Below are positions 13,051-26,800 of a DNA stretch of 64,000 nucleotides, piece by piece. A program made the position numbers and the translations under genes. This DNA comes from Sambucus nigra (taxonomy: Eukaryota; Streptophyta; Magnoliopsida; Dipsacales; Adoxaceae): positions 541,699,137 to 541,763,136 of the forward strand of contig OX422217.1 in NCBI GenBank assembly GCA_949130495.1, given 5' to 3'. Under the pieces are notes generated by a model, which was given only the letters and a program-made list of their open reading frames with translations, was not told the DNA's origin and ran no database searches. Every line of letters starts with the position of its first letter. The stretch's first letter is position 1.

Positions 13051-16000
13051 TGTGATACCTCGTATCTTCGTGGATTATATTTATTATTTATTATGTGATA
13101 AATAAATTAATAAATGGGGTTAATCATTACTTCTATGGATTAATAATAATAAACTGAAATATTTTAGATAATAATTAAATTTTGCACGAGGTATGATTTT
13201 TGTAAGAGTCGTTTGAAATAATTAATTAGTGATTTAAAGGATATGATTATGGACCATGTGTATGCATAGAATTAAGTGAATACTATATTAAAGTCGTGAG
13301 GTATTACAATGTGTTGTGGGTAGTATCATTTAGAGTGGATAGGCCCGGGCTAGGTATACGCTTAGGATGAATTTTGAGTTAATTCGGGCAGTATTTTGGG
13401 CCCATTTTGGGGGCCCAAAATAGTAATTTAACGGAGGTGCGGAATTTAAGTTTTGTTATGTGGATTAAGAGTCATTAATTACCATTTATTCCCTAAGGAT
13501 AAGCAAACCCTAACATTCATGGATATTTTTAAAGAAGCAGAGAGAAGTCCAAGGAGGACAAACCATAAGGACTTGAGCCTACGATTGCGTGTTCTTCAAT
13601 TTTCAGACAAGAATAACTTGCAATCTTCATTATATATATGTAAATGATTTAGAATACGTTTTTCCCTTTTTAAAATCATAATATTGAGTCATGTTTAGGT
13701 TTTAAATCATTTAGGATTTTAATATATTAAAGATGCGGGTTAATTAGAAGTAATACAAATCTGTCATGCATTAGATACTTGTATCTTGATGAATAAATCA
13801 TAAAATTATTGGACTAAATGTTATAAAGCTGAGATTTAATAAATGATTTAGGATGAGGATACATTATCATGAAGTTTCTCAATGTTAATTTAAGTTTTAG
13901 TTATAAAATTAGTGATAAACAAACACTAAATGATTTAAAGATGAGTTATGTTGCAAAGTTCGGGTCTTTAAGTTTTAGTCTGGGATTTGATATTTTTGAA
14001 CCTATAGAATGGTGTAAAAAGGTTTAGAAACATGTTTTCATAATTATATTTGGTTTTGGTATTGATTAGGTACACTTTTGGAGCTTAGTCTATGCATTAA
14101 TTAAGGTTTTGAGACTTCATCTTCGTGTTTAGATCGTTTGTAATTTTGTCTAGAATCGAATCGATTCAGCCTAGGGACGAATCAATTTACAACGTGAAAT
14201 TATAGATTTTTTTATTACAAAAGTGTGGGCACTAGTTTCGTGTTTTTCTATTTTTTTAATTTGTTATAAATTTTCTCTAAATTATGCGCAAAACCAAAAT
14301 TTTGGATTGATGATTTTGGGTTGGACTTTATTTTAGGATTTCTCTATATAGTATATTAAGAGATCAAACTTGGTTAATATTGAGGATAGCTATCTAGGTT
14401 ATAGATATAACCTTTCTACTATTGTATTTACATCTGGTGTTAGGGTTAGAATGGGTAAATGCGCAAGTGAGTGGTATCCTATGGTCGTATGTATATATCG
14501 AGCTTAAGGAGTCACGAGTTAAAGTATATGGTAGATTAATTCTGGCCTGGAAAGATTATAAGCCGTGTAATTAATTTAGTAATTAAATGGGGGAACCTAA
14601 ATATACGTTATGAGATAGTATGTATATATAAAAAAGATAAATGTACTCATAGTATAGAGACGAAATGATAAAACTAAAAACGTAATGAATAATCCAATGT
14701 TTAGGGATTTAGATGATTTCGCTTACTCTTGAATGTACGCGGTATCCTACTTGGTTATATATGCTTGAACTGATTTTGAAAAATATTAAACCTGATTGAG
14801 ATGAGAATTCAATAATTTGGGTATTTAGAAGTTCGACACACTTGAGCGTATTGAGTTATCCATGATGAATCTATCAGTTATGGGTTGCGTTCGATATTAG
14901 ATCGTGTACCATGCGTCAGCTGATATGTGCAGGACGCAGTGGAGGTCGTTGTGTTAGATCATACGATTAATGATCACCGCTTCGTGACGAGAGAATAATG
15001 ACAACTTTATCCATTGACATGGTCTGGGTATGGGCCGTTGGTGGTGTTTATTGTGTTGTGATCCCCCTATTGTTTTTGTGTGTTTTTCTTATGCCCCTTA
15101 ATTACTGGATTCCTACGAACTTACCAATAAAAGGATGAGATAAGCACTGAAAGTAATGACATTTGTTTGATGATATATATATATATAATGAGAAAGAATT
15201 TATTATAGTCTAGTGATGGAAAATTGATAATAAACCCTATGTCATTCTAAATACTTTATGTACTTTACTTGTATTTTTCTTCTGAATGACATTGCGGGGA
15301 TTTGTAATTGGGTTGTATTCTTACATATGTAGTTAGTTACATCCCTTTTGAGGGTACATAGTTGTTGTTTATCCTCTATGGTAGTTTGAAACAAGTCATT
15401 TAATTAAAAAGATATTAAAAAAAATAGAACATCATTTTATGAGACTGTGAATATCTTACTGAAAATACATGTGTGGTCCATGGGGTGAAATTCTATTTGT
15501 TTAATTAGTAGGGTTCCATGTTAGTTGTTGATTACGTTATATTACTTATTGGTCTAGATAGAGGCTTCTAGTATCGACTATGCCTTGGATTGGGACATCC
15601 ATATATTATTGCACTTAAATGAAAGATGAGGTATTCATTGTATATGAGTGTCGAAAGGTTGAATGTTTATTGTAAATTAGTATCATGATTTATATTGATG
15701 AATTGGAGATATTCTTGCAACTTTAGGGCACTGATCCAAATTTATAAAATATTTTTTCCCCAAGTATTATTATTTTATATTCAGGTTAATAGGGCTGAGA
15801 GGTGAAACTTATAATTATGGAGATCCAACTTGGTATCTATAGAGTTGGAGTCATATGTTCAGGTTAATAGGCATTATTATTTTATATCATACGTTCAACT
15901 AGTCTTTAAATCTATTTAAATAAATACTAATTAAGCCCCTTGTCAACATAATGTACTGGTTGGAACCGAAGGTACTTTAATAATAAGGACATTATGGGGT

Positions 16001-16751
16001 TAGTATTTGGTGTGTTCTCACCTGAGAAATGAGTTACATTTATATTTTTAATTTTATTCTTGTATTGTTAATCTGATTATTTAGTTACATTTTTAATTTA
16101 TTTGTTCTTATTCACAAACTCTTTAAATTAATTATTTGGTTACATTATTAATACGTTTGATGTTATTCAAATAATTGTTAACCTAATGATCAGAGAATTC
16201 TTAGTGGGATGATTACCCTAGGATAGGGATATGCGAGTAGTATTTCCTTTAGATGATAAACGAGATACTTAATGCATGATAGTACATATGGGTCTCATGC
16301 TTATTGTAAATGAGTCGCTTGATTTATATTTATGATATTGGAAATATTTCTCACAAATTTCGGGATCTAGCCCATTCCAATTAAAAACTGATCTCCAGGC
16401 ATTCTTTCACAAAATCCACAAGGATGAGATAATTAAATATTACAACTCTCCTTATTCCATCTTAGTCTTTAATTCAGTCATTTACTTTCTAAACAATAAA
16501 AGGACATTGAGTCCTAGTTAGTTCCTATTATTTCGTCACTAAGTTTTATTTATAAATTATTTATTTGGTTAATTTCGGATGTAATTTAATTTGAGATATA
16601 TACTAAGATTACCTTCTGCTTTTCCATAATGGTTTGAATATACTTACTTTATTTATCGTATGATGTTGAGAATGATATAAATACATTAACAAGCCCCATT
16701 TTTGGCGTATTAGGCTGTCTGATTGTTATGTGGAAAATACGGATTGTTACA
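13051..16751 (+). repeat. Shared gypsy LTR (3' LTR of copy 1 and 5' LTR of copy 2)
   Basis: Starts TGTGATACCTCG after a chromovirus-type gene end and ends GGATTGTTACA, two bases before a primer-binding site. One 3.7-kb LTR therefore serves as the 3' LTR of one internal region and the 5' LTR of the next. It is non-coding and AT-rich. A palindrome GAATCGATTC lies at 14158-14167. The (TA)n tract near 15175-15187 is short. Confidence 0.75.
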
Positions 16752-16753
16752 AT

Positions 16754-16765
16754 TGGTGTCAGAGC
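16754..16765 (+). promoter_or_regulatory. Primer-binding site, gypsy copy 2
   Basis: TGGTGTCAGAGC differs at one base from TGGTATCAGAGC, the plant initiator-Met-tRNA type site. It lies two bases after the LTR end, the same spacing as in the element at 33280. Confidence 0.85.
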
Positions 16766-17899
16766 ATCTAGGTTCAGTTATTAGGATATATTTTGCGTTT
16801 GTTTCACTTTTTCACCGAGCGTTCTTTGATGTGTTAGATCCTGTCAGAGGTGTTTGTAGTCTTATGTCGCAATGACGTGTGGAGGCATCATTTGTTGGAA
16901 TTTGAGAATTGATAAGACTTGGGGAGTATTCAAGCTTGGAGTAGCATGACGACGAAGACCGTTTCGAGTTTGTTGTCAAGGATAGAACAAATGGTTGAGC
17001 AAAGGTGTTCATCACTGCTGTAAGGGTAATTTTCAGAGAATTAACAAGTTTGGGGTTAAATTCTAAAACCTAGATATTTTGTACATGTGATTAGTGAAAG
17101 TGTTCCACGCAGAGTTCCTTTTTAGAGACATTAAGTGACTTAATTTTTAAGGATCCTATTAGAGATTTTGGTTTTACTTATGATAATGTGGATTGTGATG
17201 GAAACTGAGGTTAGCAGATCACTTTTATGATATTTTGTTCACCTTAGAAAAGGGACAAAAGATTACTACATTCTAGAAAAATATAAAGACTTTGATGGTA
17301 AATTTATGTGTGACTAATTCCCATGAGAGGGTGGAATTGTGTTTTCACTCAGAAATGAGCAAGGGTAGTTTGTATTGTTAACATGTATGGGATTAAGCTT
17401 GAGGGTAATATGAGAACTTTTTACCTAAAAGTAGGTTCACCACATGGTTTGGAATACGAACTTGAGATAATTAGGAAATGAGTTTTTGAATACAATTCGG
17501 TAGATGGAAACTGGAGAGAGATTCTACAACCATTACCAAATTCCAGGTCAAATTTGATGGTAAGTATTTTTTGACCCACTATTAGGATTGAGAAGAAAAA
17601 GTAGTTTCTGGACCTCAAATAAGAGGCTCGCACAGTAGTAGACTAGGAGGAAAAGTTTACCACTCTTTCCCTTATTTACCGCAGGCAATCGAGGGGAATA
17701 TGGCCAGGTTAGTCATGGGGTGCACCCGAAACCACATGGGTAGTGTCAGTGGTTTCCATCACCACCATTCACCGTAATGCCAGTGGTACCAGAACTACTA
17801 GTCTAATCATCCAAATAGTAACAACTGAAAATAAATGTGTATATAACATTGCACTCAGGACTGCATAAGCACCGTACCAGGAAGTTGGTGGATTGTTTC

Positions 17900-18480
17900 C
17901 TATCTTTGGGTATATATGATGAATTTTATTTGACACTGGTGCATCACATTCATTAGTCAGTAGTAGTTTTGCTCGGTCATCGGGGATTGTAGACTTAGTA
18001 TTAGACATAGTATCATATAGTTATTCACCCGTGGGTAGAGGAGTAACTAAACAGTCCATGTGTAGAGAGATAGGGGTGGATATTGGTAGGCTTAGGTTTG
18101 TAGCTGACTTGCTCATTTTTATATGTTCCAATAGGATGTTATCCTCGGGATGGATTGGTTATCCACGTATAGAGCTTGTGTGGAGTATTTTGGGAGTTCT
18201 ATCGTCTTTACCATATTGGGCTTGGAGATGAATTTGGTTGTGATGCTGCACCTAGAGGGAGGGTGGAGAAATTTTTTTGTATGATATTAAGAGGATCCGT
18301 TTGAGATATTATGGTATTACTCTATTCCAGTCGTCATGAAAATGTTGAATATATTTTAGAAAATTCTGGGATTACCATCGAGTAGAGAGATTGAGTTTGT
18401 GTTTGATTTGGCTCTGGGCATGGGACTTATTGCTAGTGAACCATATCGTATAGATCCTTTGGAGATGAGTTAGCCGAGAG
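17900..18480 (+). pseudogene. Ty3/gypsy protease and start of RT linker
   Basis: The aspartic protease that matures Gag-Pol is visible as LFDTGASHS near 17925-17952, with the DTG active-site triplet intact. After a frameshift comes VILGMDWLSTYRACVEYFG near 18138-18195, the conserved C-terminal protease block. A further fragment near 18390-18470 (SSREIEFVFDLALGMG and EPYRIDPLEMS) matches the linker that precedes chromovirus RT. The RT itself is absent, which suggests an internal deletion before this copy spread or decayed. Confidence 0.8.
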
Positions 18481-20562
18481 AGAGATCTCCTAAGGTGATT
18501 CATGATTTTCATTTATGGAATTTAGTGTATGGTCGTGTAGTTTGCATATATATATGCATGGATTCTGGACATTGTAAACTGGGACCAAAGATGATTGGGT
18601 TGAGAATTTAAGATGTTGGCATTAATACCGACACTTAAGTGATGGCCATAAGATTCACGTGATTTGGGAAGAAACACATCATTGAGATTGGGTGAAATAA
18701 TGTGGGGATTTAAGTCTATTTTATTTAATTAAGTTGTTATTTTTGCCTTTCCACCACTCGTCGAATGGTGGAATTCTATGCCGATTATAATGAGAGTGGG
18801 TCCAGGTTGGAATATTATAAGTTGACGATAGCCAATTTGAGGGAGAGTATACGCCTAGTGTTACGCTGTTTCAGGAGTAAATGTACGATATATATAGTCC
18901 GAGGATATATAGCTCGGTGAGTATCACTATTTTTTTTAGATATGTGCTTAGAGTACGCATATTTTGTGCGATTGTTTATCGGTGCATGAGTTGAGAAATA
19001 AACCATAGTATATGGAAACTTTAGGCTGACAATTGACATAGCTCCCTTATCTATGAAATAATTAAGCGCGCGATCCATAATATCAATACATTGTGTAGTA
19101 ATGTACCTTGTTTGGGCTTAACGTTTTGTTGAGAGTTATTTCTTTAGGTTGAGGATTGTTTATTAATGCAATCCCATGGACTATGGTTTGGTAGGGAGAG
19201 ACGCCAACCCATATGGAAATGACTAAGAGATGTACTTTGTATAAATATTTTACGTGTGTGTTCCCCGTATATATATCAATAATTGTGGACACATGAGCGT
19301 CCCCTACATTATGTTACATAATTATGGATATGGATATGGACCTAGTAATTGATGGGTTCCGTGAATGCTTTATGAATTTTATTAGTTATTCTTGGTATGT
19401 GGAATTTCCATATTACGGATTGACGGAGTGAATGCAATAATGAGATTTTGATATTTGTTATGATCATTCATATTGAATGAATTATTCAAGTTGTTCCATA
19501 CTTTTTAGGATGGATATGTGGTTTAATTAGCCGATTAGGGGCTTTATCTTAATATAAGAGGATATGCATTATGAGACGCATTTACATTGAAATCAATTGA
19601 GCTATTTTGAGGACAATATGGCTAGAGATGGACTAAGTTACATGAAGTTGTCTATGGTCTTGAATAGTGTTAGAACAATGATGTTGTTAGGGCGAATGAA
19701 ATTATGCCCTTATTGGAATGGTTATATATTTGAGGTTTATGAGTGGATAAGCACTCTATAGAATTTAAGGATGGGCAGAGTGTGCCCTATAGGATTTTTG
19801 AGAAAATAGATATATTTTTTTCCCTTCGAGCATTATTGGATTGATTAGCTCGGGGTGTTTGGTGTCACTCTTCTATGGGGTGAGCCTTTTGTTGGAATTC
19901 TCACAGTAGGAATTTACCTCGTGATGATTTTGATTTATGTGGATAGTATATTGTTTGTGTTGGGTATTGGGACAAAAAATCTTGATAATTGACTGAGCTA
20001 GGTTGTAGTGTATCGGGAGGGTTCCTTATTTGTATAGCTTGTAAGACGTCTCACACATGAAGCCGGTCAAAATTTGAGAGATATTTAGGCCTTGGGATAT
20101 TTTGTATAATAAGTTATACGTTACTTATGAGGGAGATAACACATCAAGCGATGAGATATTCCAAGGTTTAGGGACATTATGGATAAGGAGTGCACTGTCA
20201 AGAGGTCCGAGGAACGTTCACACCACCAATAGCATAGGTGGATCAATCTCACAAAAAAGTTAAGTCGCGGTTGGTAAGGTGTTAAAACATATACCTTTAC
20301 TTTATAGCTATGCATATTATATGTGGTTGAGTTTTGTATATTTCAATGTGATACACGTTTGTGATATTTGATGGTATTGGATATATGGACGCCCCGGGAA
20401 AGGCAAACTATTATAAGGCATATGTGAGACATGTTTCTTGACCCCGTAGTGAAATGTGTATGGACTAGTATCATATAATCTTATAGTAATTGTACGGTTT
20501 ATGTTTATACATTTTACTTTAGTGAATTATGATAATGAAATTGTTTTATTCGGGTGGGAGAC

Positions 20563-20860
20563 AGTAATACCCCGTATTTTGGTATTATTTAAAATGATTA
20601 TTAATTATGATAATGAATTAATAATTTGGAAGAAATTATTGCTTGATAAGAGTTACTAATAAATTAATGCATATTTAGATGATAATTAAATTTTCATGTT
20701 GTGTAAATTGTTTAAAGAACATATTATAGTTGATTAACCCGTGTAATTAATTAACTATATTAAGAAATAATGCATATTTAGATGATGATTAAATTACATT
20801 TTATGTGATGAGCTTATGCCACATGTGTTTAATTAAGCAATGAAATTAATTAACTATGCT
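20563..20860 (+). repeat. Truncated 3' LTR of gypsy copy 2
   Basis: Starts AGTAATACCCCG (first T of TGTAATACCCCG mutated) directly after the purine tract. The first ~250 bp resemble the start of 13051-16751 loosely, after which similarity is lost. The right limit is approximate. Confidence 0.55.
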
Positions 20861-21671
20861 AACTTAAATGTGGTTACACGTGAGATAATCATCAGGATGT
20901 CTTTAAAAAAATATGGTCAAATGGGGTTTCCTTGCAAACTGGTAATAACACCATTTCCATTCCAAGCAGTTAAAAAAACTAGTCAAAGTTATATGTACAC
21001 AACCTTAGCAAGTTTAAATTAAAAGAAGTCACAACAACTTAAAGATTCAGCAAAATAACTTCTGCTTCAAGATGAATTCGAAGAGGAAGATGATTATTTC
21101 CCCATCTCTTTTGTTGAGTTAACAAATTGTCACTAAGTGAAAAACTCGAATCCATATTCAAGATCATTATTCCAATATGATCAAGACCCATATAATCTGT
21201 ATAAAAATTTAATTTGTTTTGTATGAAAACATTTGTAGTAAAAAGTTCCGTTAAAAGAAGTTACCTTGAAGTTATAAATATTCTACCCAGGTTAAAATCA
21301 TTAAACTCGAAGTTAAATAAGTTCACCTAGGTTAAAGACATTTTACCCGAGGTTAAATAAGTTCATCCTCAGGTAATATCAATTCACCCAAGAATAAAAT
21401 CATTTGGCCCAAGAGTTCAAGCATTGCACCCGGAGTAAACTTCAATTATAAATATAGCTCTCAGAATTGATTCAAAGTAGAGTTCACTTATATAATATCT
21501 CAATTCCCTCTCAAATCTACCAATTATCAAAATTCACTATATCAGTTATTTGTAAACATTTCATTAAAAATTTCATCATGCATTTATGTTAATCCAGTTC
21601 TACTGATGTATTAATTAGTAATCTATTGTAAGTTTACTTTCTGTTGTTGTAATTTTAATATTATTTTATAT
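20861..21671. other. Unassigned AT-rich region with ~40-bp imperfect repeats
   Basis: No recognised gene. From 21260 to 21430 a motif around GTTAAATAAGTTCA recurs (21312-21325 and 21352-21365, 40 bp apart) with further degenerate copies. A TATA-like TTATAAATATAG lies near 21448. A frame at 20840-21022 has no family resemblance. Confidence 0.4.
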
Positions 21672-22870
21672 TCATCATCATCATCATCATTATCATTGCC
21701 TTATTTCCATCACATGGAGTCATCCACATGGATTCTCCTTTTCCATTCTACTCTATTATAAGCAATATTATCATTCAAGTTTAAATCCTTAAGGCCTGTC
21801 ATAATAAATTTCTCCCACGATATCTTAGAGTAGCCCCTTTCTCTTTACCCTATATTTCCAATAATCTTCCTCTTTTTATAGGTTTACCTACTCGTCTGCG
21901 CAACACATGTCAATACCATCTAAGTCTACTTTTTCTTAATTAATTATTAATGGGAGCTACTCCTAAATTTTCTCTCATATAATTGTTCTTAATCTTGTCC
22001 TTTCTATTCATTCCTACATTCATCGAAGCATCCTCATCTTAATAACATGGAGATTTTGTTTATGTTTTTTTTAAGCCTAACATTCAACTCTATAGAGGTT
22101 TAGTAGCCTAACAATTGTTCTATACAAGTTTCCTTTTAACTTATTAGCTATCCTCTTATTGCATATCACCCCACTTACTTGTCTCCATTTCATCAAACCA
22201 GTTGATATTCTACTCGTAACATCTTCATCAATATCCCCATTACTTTGTATCACTGAACCCAAATAACGAAATTTATTAGTTTGATTTATCACTTTTTCTT
22301 CAATCCTTAACATTATGCTATCTGACGCCTCATTATTAAATTTACATTCCATAAATTCAGTTTTGTTTCTATTGATTTTTAATACCTTAAATTTTAAGGC
22401 ATTTCTCCAAGTATCTACTCTTAATGCTAAGGCCTCCTTTGAAGTGTCTACTTAAACAGTATCATCCTCAAATAGCATAACTATGAGACATCTTCGTGTA
22501 TATCCTTAGTAATTTCATCCAATACTACGAAAAATAAGTAAGAACTTAAAGTCGATTCTCGATGTAAACTCACTTTAATCATAAAATCATTAGTTTCTCA
22601 ACAAAGAGTTCTTACACTAGTATTTTTGTTATCATACATATCTTCAAGAACTTTAATATAACTCATAGGGATTCTTTTCCTCCTTAAGGCTCACCATATT
22701 ATATCCCTAGGTACTCTATCATATGCCTTTTCAAAGTTTATAAAGACTGTATATACATTTTTATTCTTACTTATGCATTTGTCCATTAACTGTCCTAACG
22801 TGTGTATATGGGTTAACATGACTATATGCATTCTATCATGTGATATAAACTAGTGCAAGGATGGCTTGGA
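21672..22870 (-). pseudogene. 5'-truncated RTE-type LINE, RT fragment
   Basis: Read on the minus strand this is the C-terminal half of a non-LTR reverse transcriptase, which copies LINE RNA at the insertion site. Near 22740-22700 it encodes NFEKAYDRVPRDI and near 22480 a damaged catalytic box (LFEDDT for the usual FADD). The 91-residue frame at 22077-22352 carries the FRYLGSVIQSNGDIDEDV and LKGNLYRTIVR blocks of plant RTE elements. The element ends at a (TCA)n tract (21672-21690; TGA repeats on its own strand), as RTE 3' ends do. It is truncated at its 5' end near 22870 and broken by stops. Confidence 0.85.
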
Positions 22871-22879
22871 TGAAGTTAA

Positions 22880-23720
22880 TTAATCACGTCAATTAACACT
22901 ATGATAAGGGTTCGTCATAAGTTCTTCAATTTCTCAAACAAGTGATTCAACAAGAAAATATAACGATATAATATCACAACGTAATCTAAAGTTAAAAGAA
23001 ATTGATACAACTTCTTAAGTAAGTAAAACTTGTTATATATCAACCTCAAATTTTAATGATAATCAAGATCAACATTCCCTTACTCAACCTAATTTTGAAT
23101 CAGGATCAATACATCACCAATTATTAACAATCAACAAGGATTATACGATTGACATGATTAAATTAAGACCAAATTTTAATTCAAAAGAAAATCACACAAA
23201 ATGACGAACATATAGAGAAAATAACTCACATAAAGAAAACGTTATAATAATAAGAAAGTATAATCTTTAAGCAATGAAATAAGAACATATATATATTTTT
23301 TTGACTATCTAGATAACTATTATCAGAATGTAAATGTCTCAACAAGAAAAAACTACGGTCTCGTCTAGTCACCTCCATTAGAAACTATTTTAGTAAATCA
23401 CATGGGAACAAAAGTATTTTCTACACCCCTTAAAGTCACCTCCACTAATGATGAAATCAAAAATGTTATTGAACAAAATAATCATACCAATTAATGACTA
23501 AATAATTTAGGAAAATAATTAGATTATTGAAAATATATTAGATCAACCATGTTTAAAAGACTCACCTTTAATTAAACTTTCAAAAGTCAGAAGAGGAATA
23601 AAATGGAAACTAATACTGAAAAAACTCTAGACAAAGTAGAAAGAATGCTCAAAGAAATGAGTCATGCTGCTCCCATACTATTTCAAAAGCATGATCACTT
23701 CCACATACCATAACATTAAC
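22880..23720 (+). pseudogene. Probable endogenous pararetrovirus fragment (Caulimoviridae-like)
   Basis: Peptide runs on the plus strand resemble the movement/coat-region polyprotein of plant pararetroviruses integrated in genomes. Two stretches stand out: an aromatic FFDYLDNYY-type segment near 23299-23330, and a segment near 23345-23520 with SPPLETI and, further on, EQNN (23471-23482). A Lys/Glu-rich stretch with an amphipathic look follows near 23600-23660. Stops interrupt the frame repeatedly (for example near 23376 and 23492), so nothing functional remains. RT and RNase H domains, which would settle the identity, are not seen. Confidence 0.45.
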
Positions 23721-23889
23721 AACTCATTCAACAAGGTGTGTAAATTGGTCTAATCAATAATGTTCCAATTAAGTCTTGTATAAAAGACTATTTCTGTCAC
23801 ATATATCAATTCACATGCATGTAAATGTATATTACAAGTAAAAATTTAAATGTTCAGAATACACTTTAATTGAAATCAAATGTAATGTC

Positions 23890-26800
23890 AAAAATTAAGA
23901 ACCTAACCATTCACACTTATACTTAATTGGCCACACTCAAGATACACATGTTAAATATGCTGAAACCCCTTTGGTGATAACCCATTTATTAGTGGATATG
24001 TTATGTTAACACTTATGCTAATGTGTTCAATTGACACTTGTTATTTATAAACTTCTTCATCCATCGATATGTATTATATCTATGACACCCCGCCTGATAA
24101 AATACCGGGTGATCAGTCCTATACTAAATTAAAACAGGAATCCCAGTTGGTTCATCCTTAGCATCACTGTTGAAAACCTTTTTAAAACTTACTAACCACC
24201 TAGTATTCCAAAAAACGTTGATGCCAAATTTTATCTTATTAATTAAACCCAAACAGTATATGCGGAAATAAATATAAACCATTCACACAACTGAATTAAA
24301 TCAACTGAACAAATAATAAAACGACATGCCGAATAAACCATTGGCCACCCAAGTAAATAGTCCAATACAAACATCCAACACCTGAATAAATAAACCTGAA
24401 AACTGTGTTGAAAAGTCTGGGCGACATGCCCTAAGTAAATTGAAACTGAAAGATGATTCCTACTCTAGGAATGAATGAACGATGCATCTAATCCAAGCTC
24501 CTGCTAGCATCCACATATGCCGCAGCTCCGTGTCCCTCGAATAGAATATCAATCCTTGCGTCCCTGTGGCTAGACACCTAAAATGTTTTGAAAATAGTTT
24601 TATAGAAAGGGTTAGAACCCAAAACATTTTGAACATATTTAGCAAGTGAATTAACTGCAGTAATTAAAAAATATGAATGCGCTTCATATTTAAGTTAGTG
24701 TCGCACTCCCTTGAGGACATACTCACCCCTCCACTAATGTGCACACCTAACGATTATCTTAACCCCACCTAGTTGTACTACCCCGTCCAACTAGTCCTCG
24801 TGTAATCTCCCCTTGCCATACTACTCTAACCCGAGTATAATAATTCCTGGATTATAATCTATCTCACCCATTAACTTAATTAATTTCTTTTAAATCCTAA
24901 CATATAACCGTGACACAAGTTATATAAAGTATATGCATCACACACTGTATTATTTCCCGCATATAATATTTACGACCATTATATACGTACCTTTACTAAG
25001 AATAACCACACATATATATATATGTACATCCATCCCTCCAAGTATACCCTCACCGGATGATTCCCTCTAAAGTGCTATCTCACTAGGTGTGCGCACATAA
25101 CCTAGTTCCCCAAGTTGAAATCGCTCACCAACCTAGCTCAAAATATAAATGTAGTGGAGGCGGTCATATTCCTTCCCTGAAAGTGAGATAAGCCCCTCAC
25201 CTATATACCGGACGTTATGACCTGGGGATATGCTTACCCTACTCCTCAAGCTAGGGGATTCACCCACATCGCACAACCTCCCTTGATAGCACTAGAGTAT
25301 ATAACTTAAATAAATATCTAGTCCTTGATATTTAATAGCACACATAAAGTACACACTTATATATATACTATCACCACACCGTATATACATAAAATATAAA
25401 TCCCAGCTTTACCGTGTACTAAAACCCGTAACACTAGCCTATATATTCCCGAGTCTATGGTCCGACTCAAATTTAATTAATTTACACATTAATTAATTAA
25501 TACTAATCTGAGTCTATGGTCCGACTCTAATTTAATTAAATTACACATTAATTAATTTAACACTTGGTGTCGCCCAATCATTATACCCGGACTCGCTCAC
25601 TTGGCCCGTACCATAGTTAATACCCGATTCTATATTTTGCCCCATAACTAATTAATTACACCTAAATTCCTTTAATAATGTAGTGCCACTCAACTACAAT
25701 ACCTGAATATTTTCCATCGGTCCAAAATCAATACTTACGAATTATTTCCCGAAATTCATTCACCTCATGGCATACAATTATCACCCTCCTATACCCAATT
25801 ATAACACTTTATAATTGCTAAGGAATATTTGTTACATATGAATTTATCACTACATAAAAAGTAGGGGAAAAATCTAAATTAAATTTCCCTTTATACATAA
25901 AACTGGCGAACCTGCCAAAATCCTGGGACCATCGATCGATCGATCCCCGGGTCGATCGATCGATCGACCAGTTCCCTTTCTTTTCCGGCTTGCTAATTAG
26001 CCATTGAAGAAAATATAAGGTTTCTTTCCTCAAATCCCAACCTCAATCTAGCCTATTTATCATCTTTTTACATCTATCATGAACTATAATCATCATCTAA
26101 ACCTTTTATCATCATTGATATTACGAATCTTTACCCACTCAAGAACACAATTTTCTATGGTAAAATCCCAATTATCCTTCACAAATCTGATCCCACAATC
26201 ACAATAAGTTCAACTCTAACACTGGTGTTCTATTATGATTCTTATACCAATCAATACTGAATATTTTTATAACATCAATTGGACTGTCAAATCACTCAAC
26301 CAATTAAATTTATAAAAACCCATTTCATGCAATAGCCCACCCAAAAATGAATTTAGGTTTACACTTTCCATAATATGAATTGATTATCATCAATTAAAAA
26401 ATCACAACAGTTAACCACTTGCCTGGAATTGTTCGTAGAGTCTGATCCGTTGGTGTAGTTAAGGTGTTGATGAAGAACACTCACTTTTGTCCCTTAATTT
26501 GGCTCCAAAAATCCCCAATTGACTCTTGATTTGCTTTCCCCAAATTTCCTCTCAAGCCCTAGGTTTAGAATCTGTGTTAACTGTCGTTCAACACTTCCCC
26601 AATTAGTTTAAACCCATAATCCCGTTTTTGGCTACATGGGCCTAATTAAAATGGCCTGAATCACCCCGTGTGGCCCGGCTATGTCCAAAAATATCCCGAA
26701 ACCCGATTACTAACCCCGAGTACTCTTTTCTGTCTATCTCGACCCATCCGGACTCAAACACGCACTCAGAATCGTCATCCGGAATACTTTATAACATTCT

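Larger units (their letters stand above)
16752..20562 (+). mobile_element. Gypsy internal region, copy 2
   Basis: 3.8 kb between the shared LTR and the next LTR start. It carries a decayed gag-like leader, a protease remnant and the protease-RT linker, but no RT, RNase H or integrase, so it is a deletion derivative. It ends with a GATAATGAAATTGTTTTATT tail and a GGGTGGGAGACAG purine tract at about 20551-20562, the standard chromovirus ending. Confidence 0.75.

Noticed and set aside
20840..21022. 60-codon plus-strand frame
   Set aside because: It spans the poorly defined end of a truncated LTR and matches nothing recognisable; a chance frame or unrecognised relic.
25931..25970. Centromeric or other satellite based on GATC repeats
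   Set aside because: The clusters are under 100 bp and sit at set places inside LTRs, so they are LTR features and not satellite arrays.
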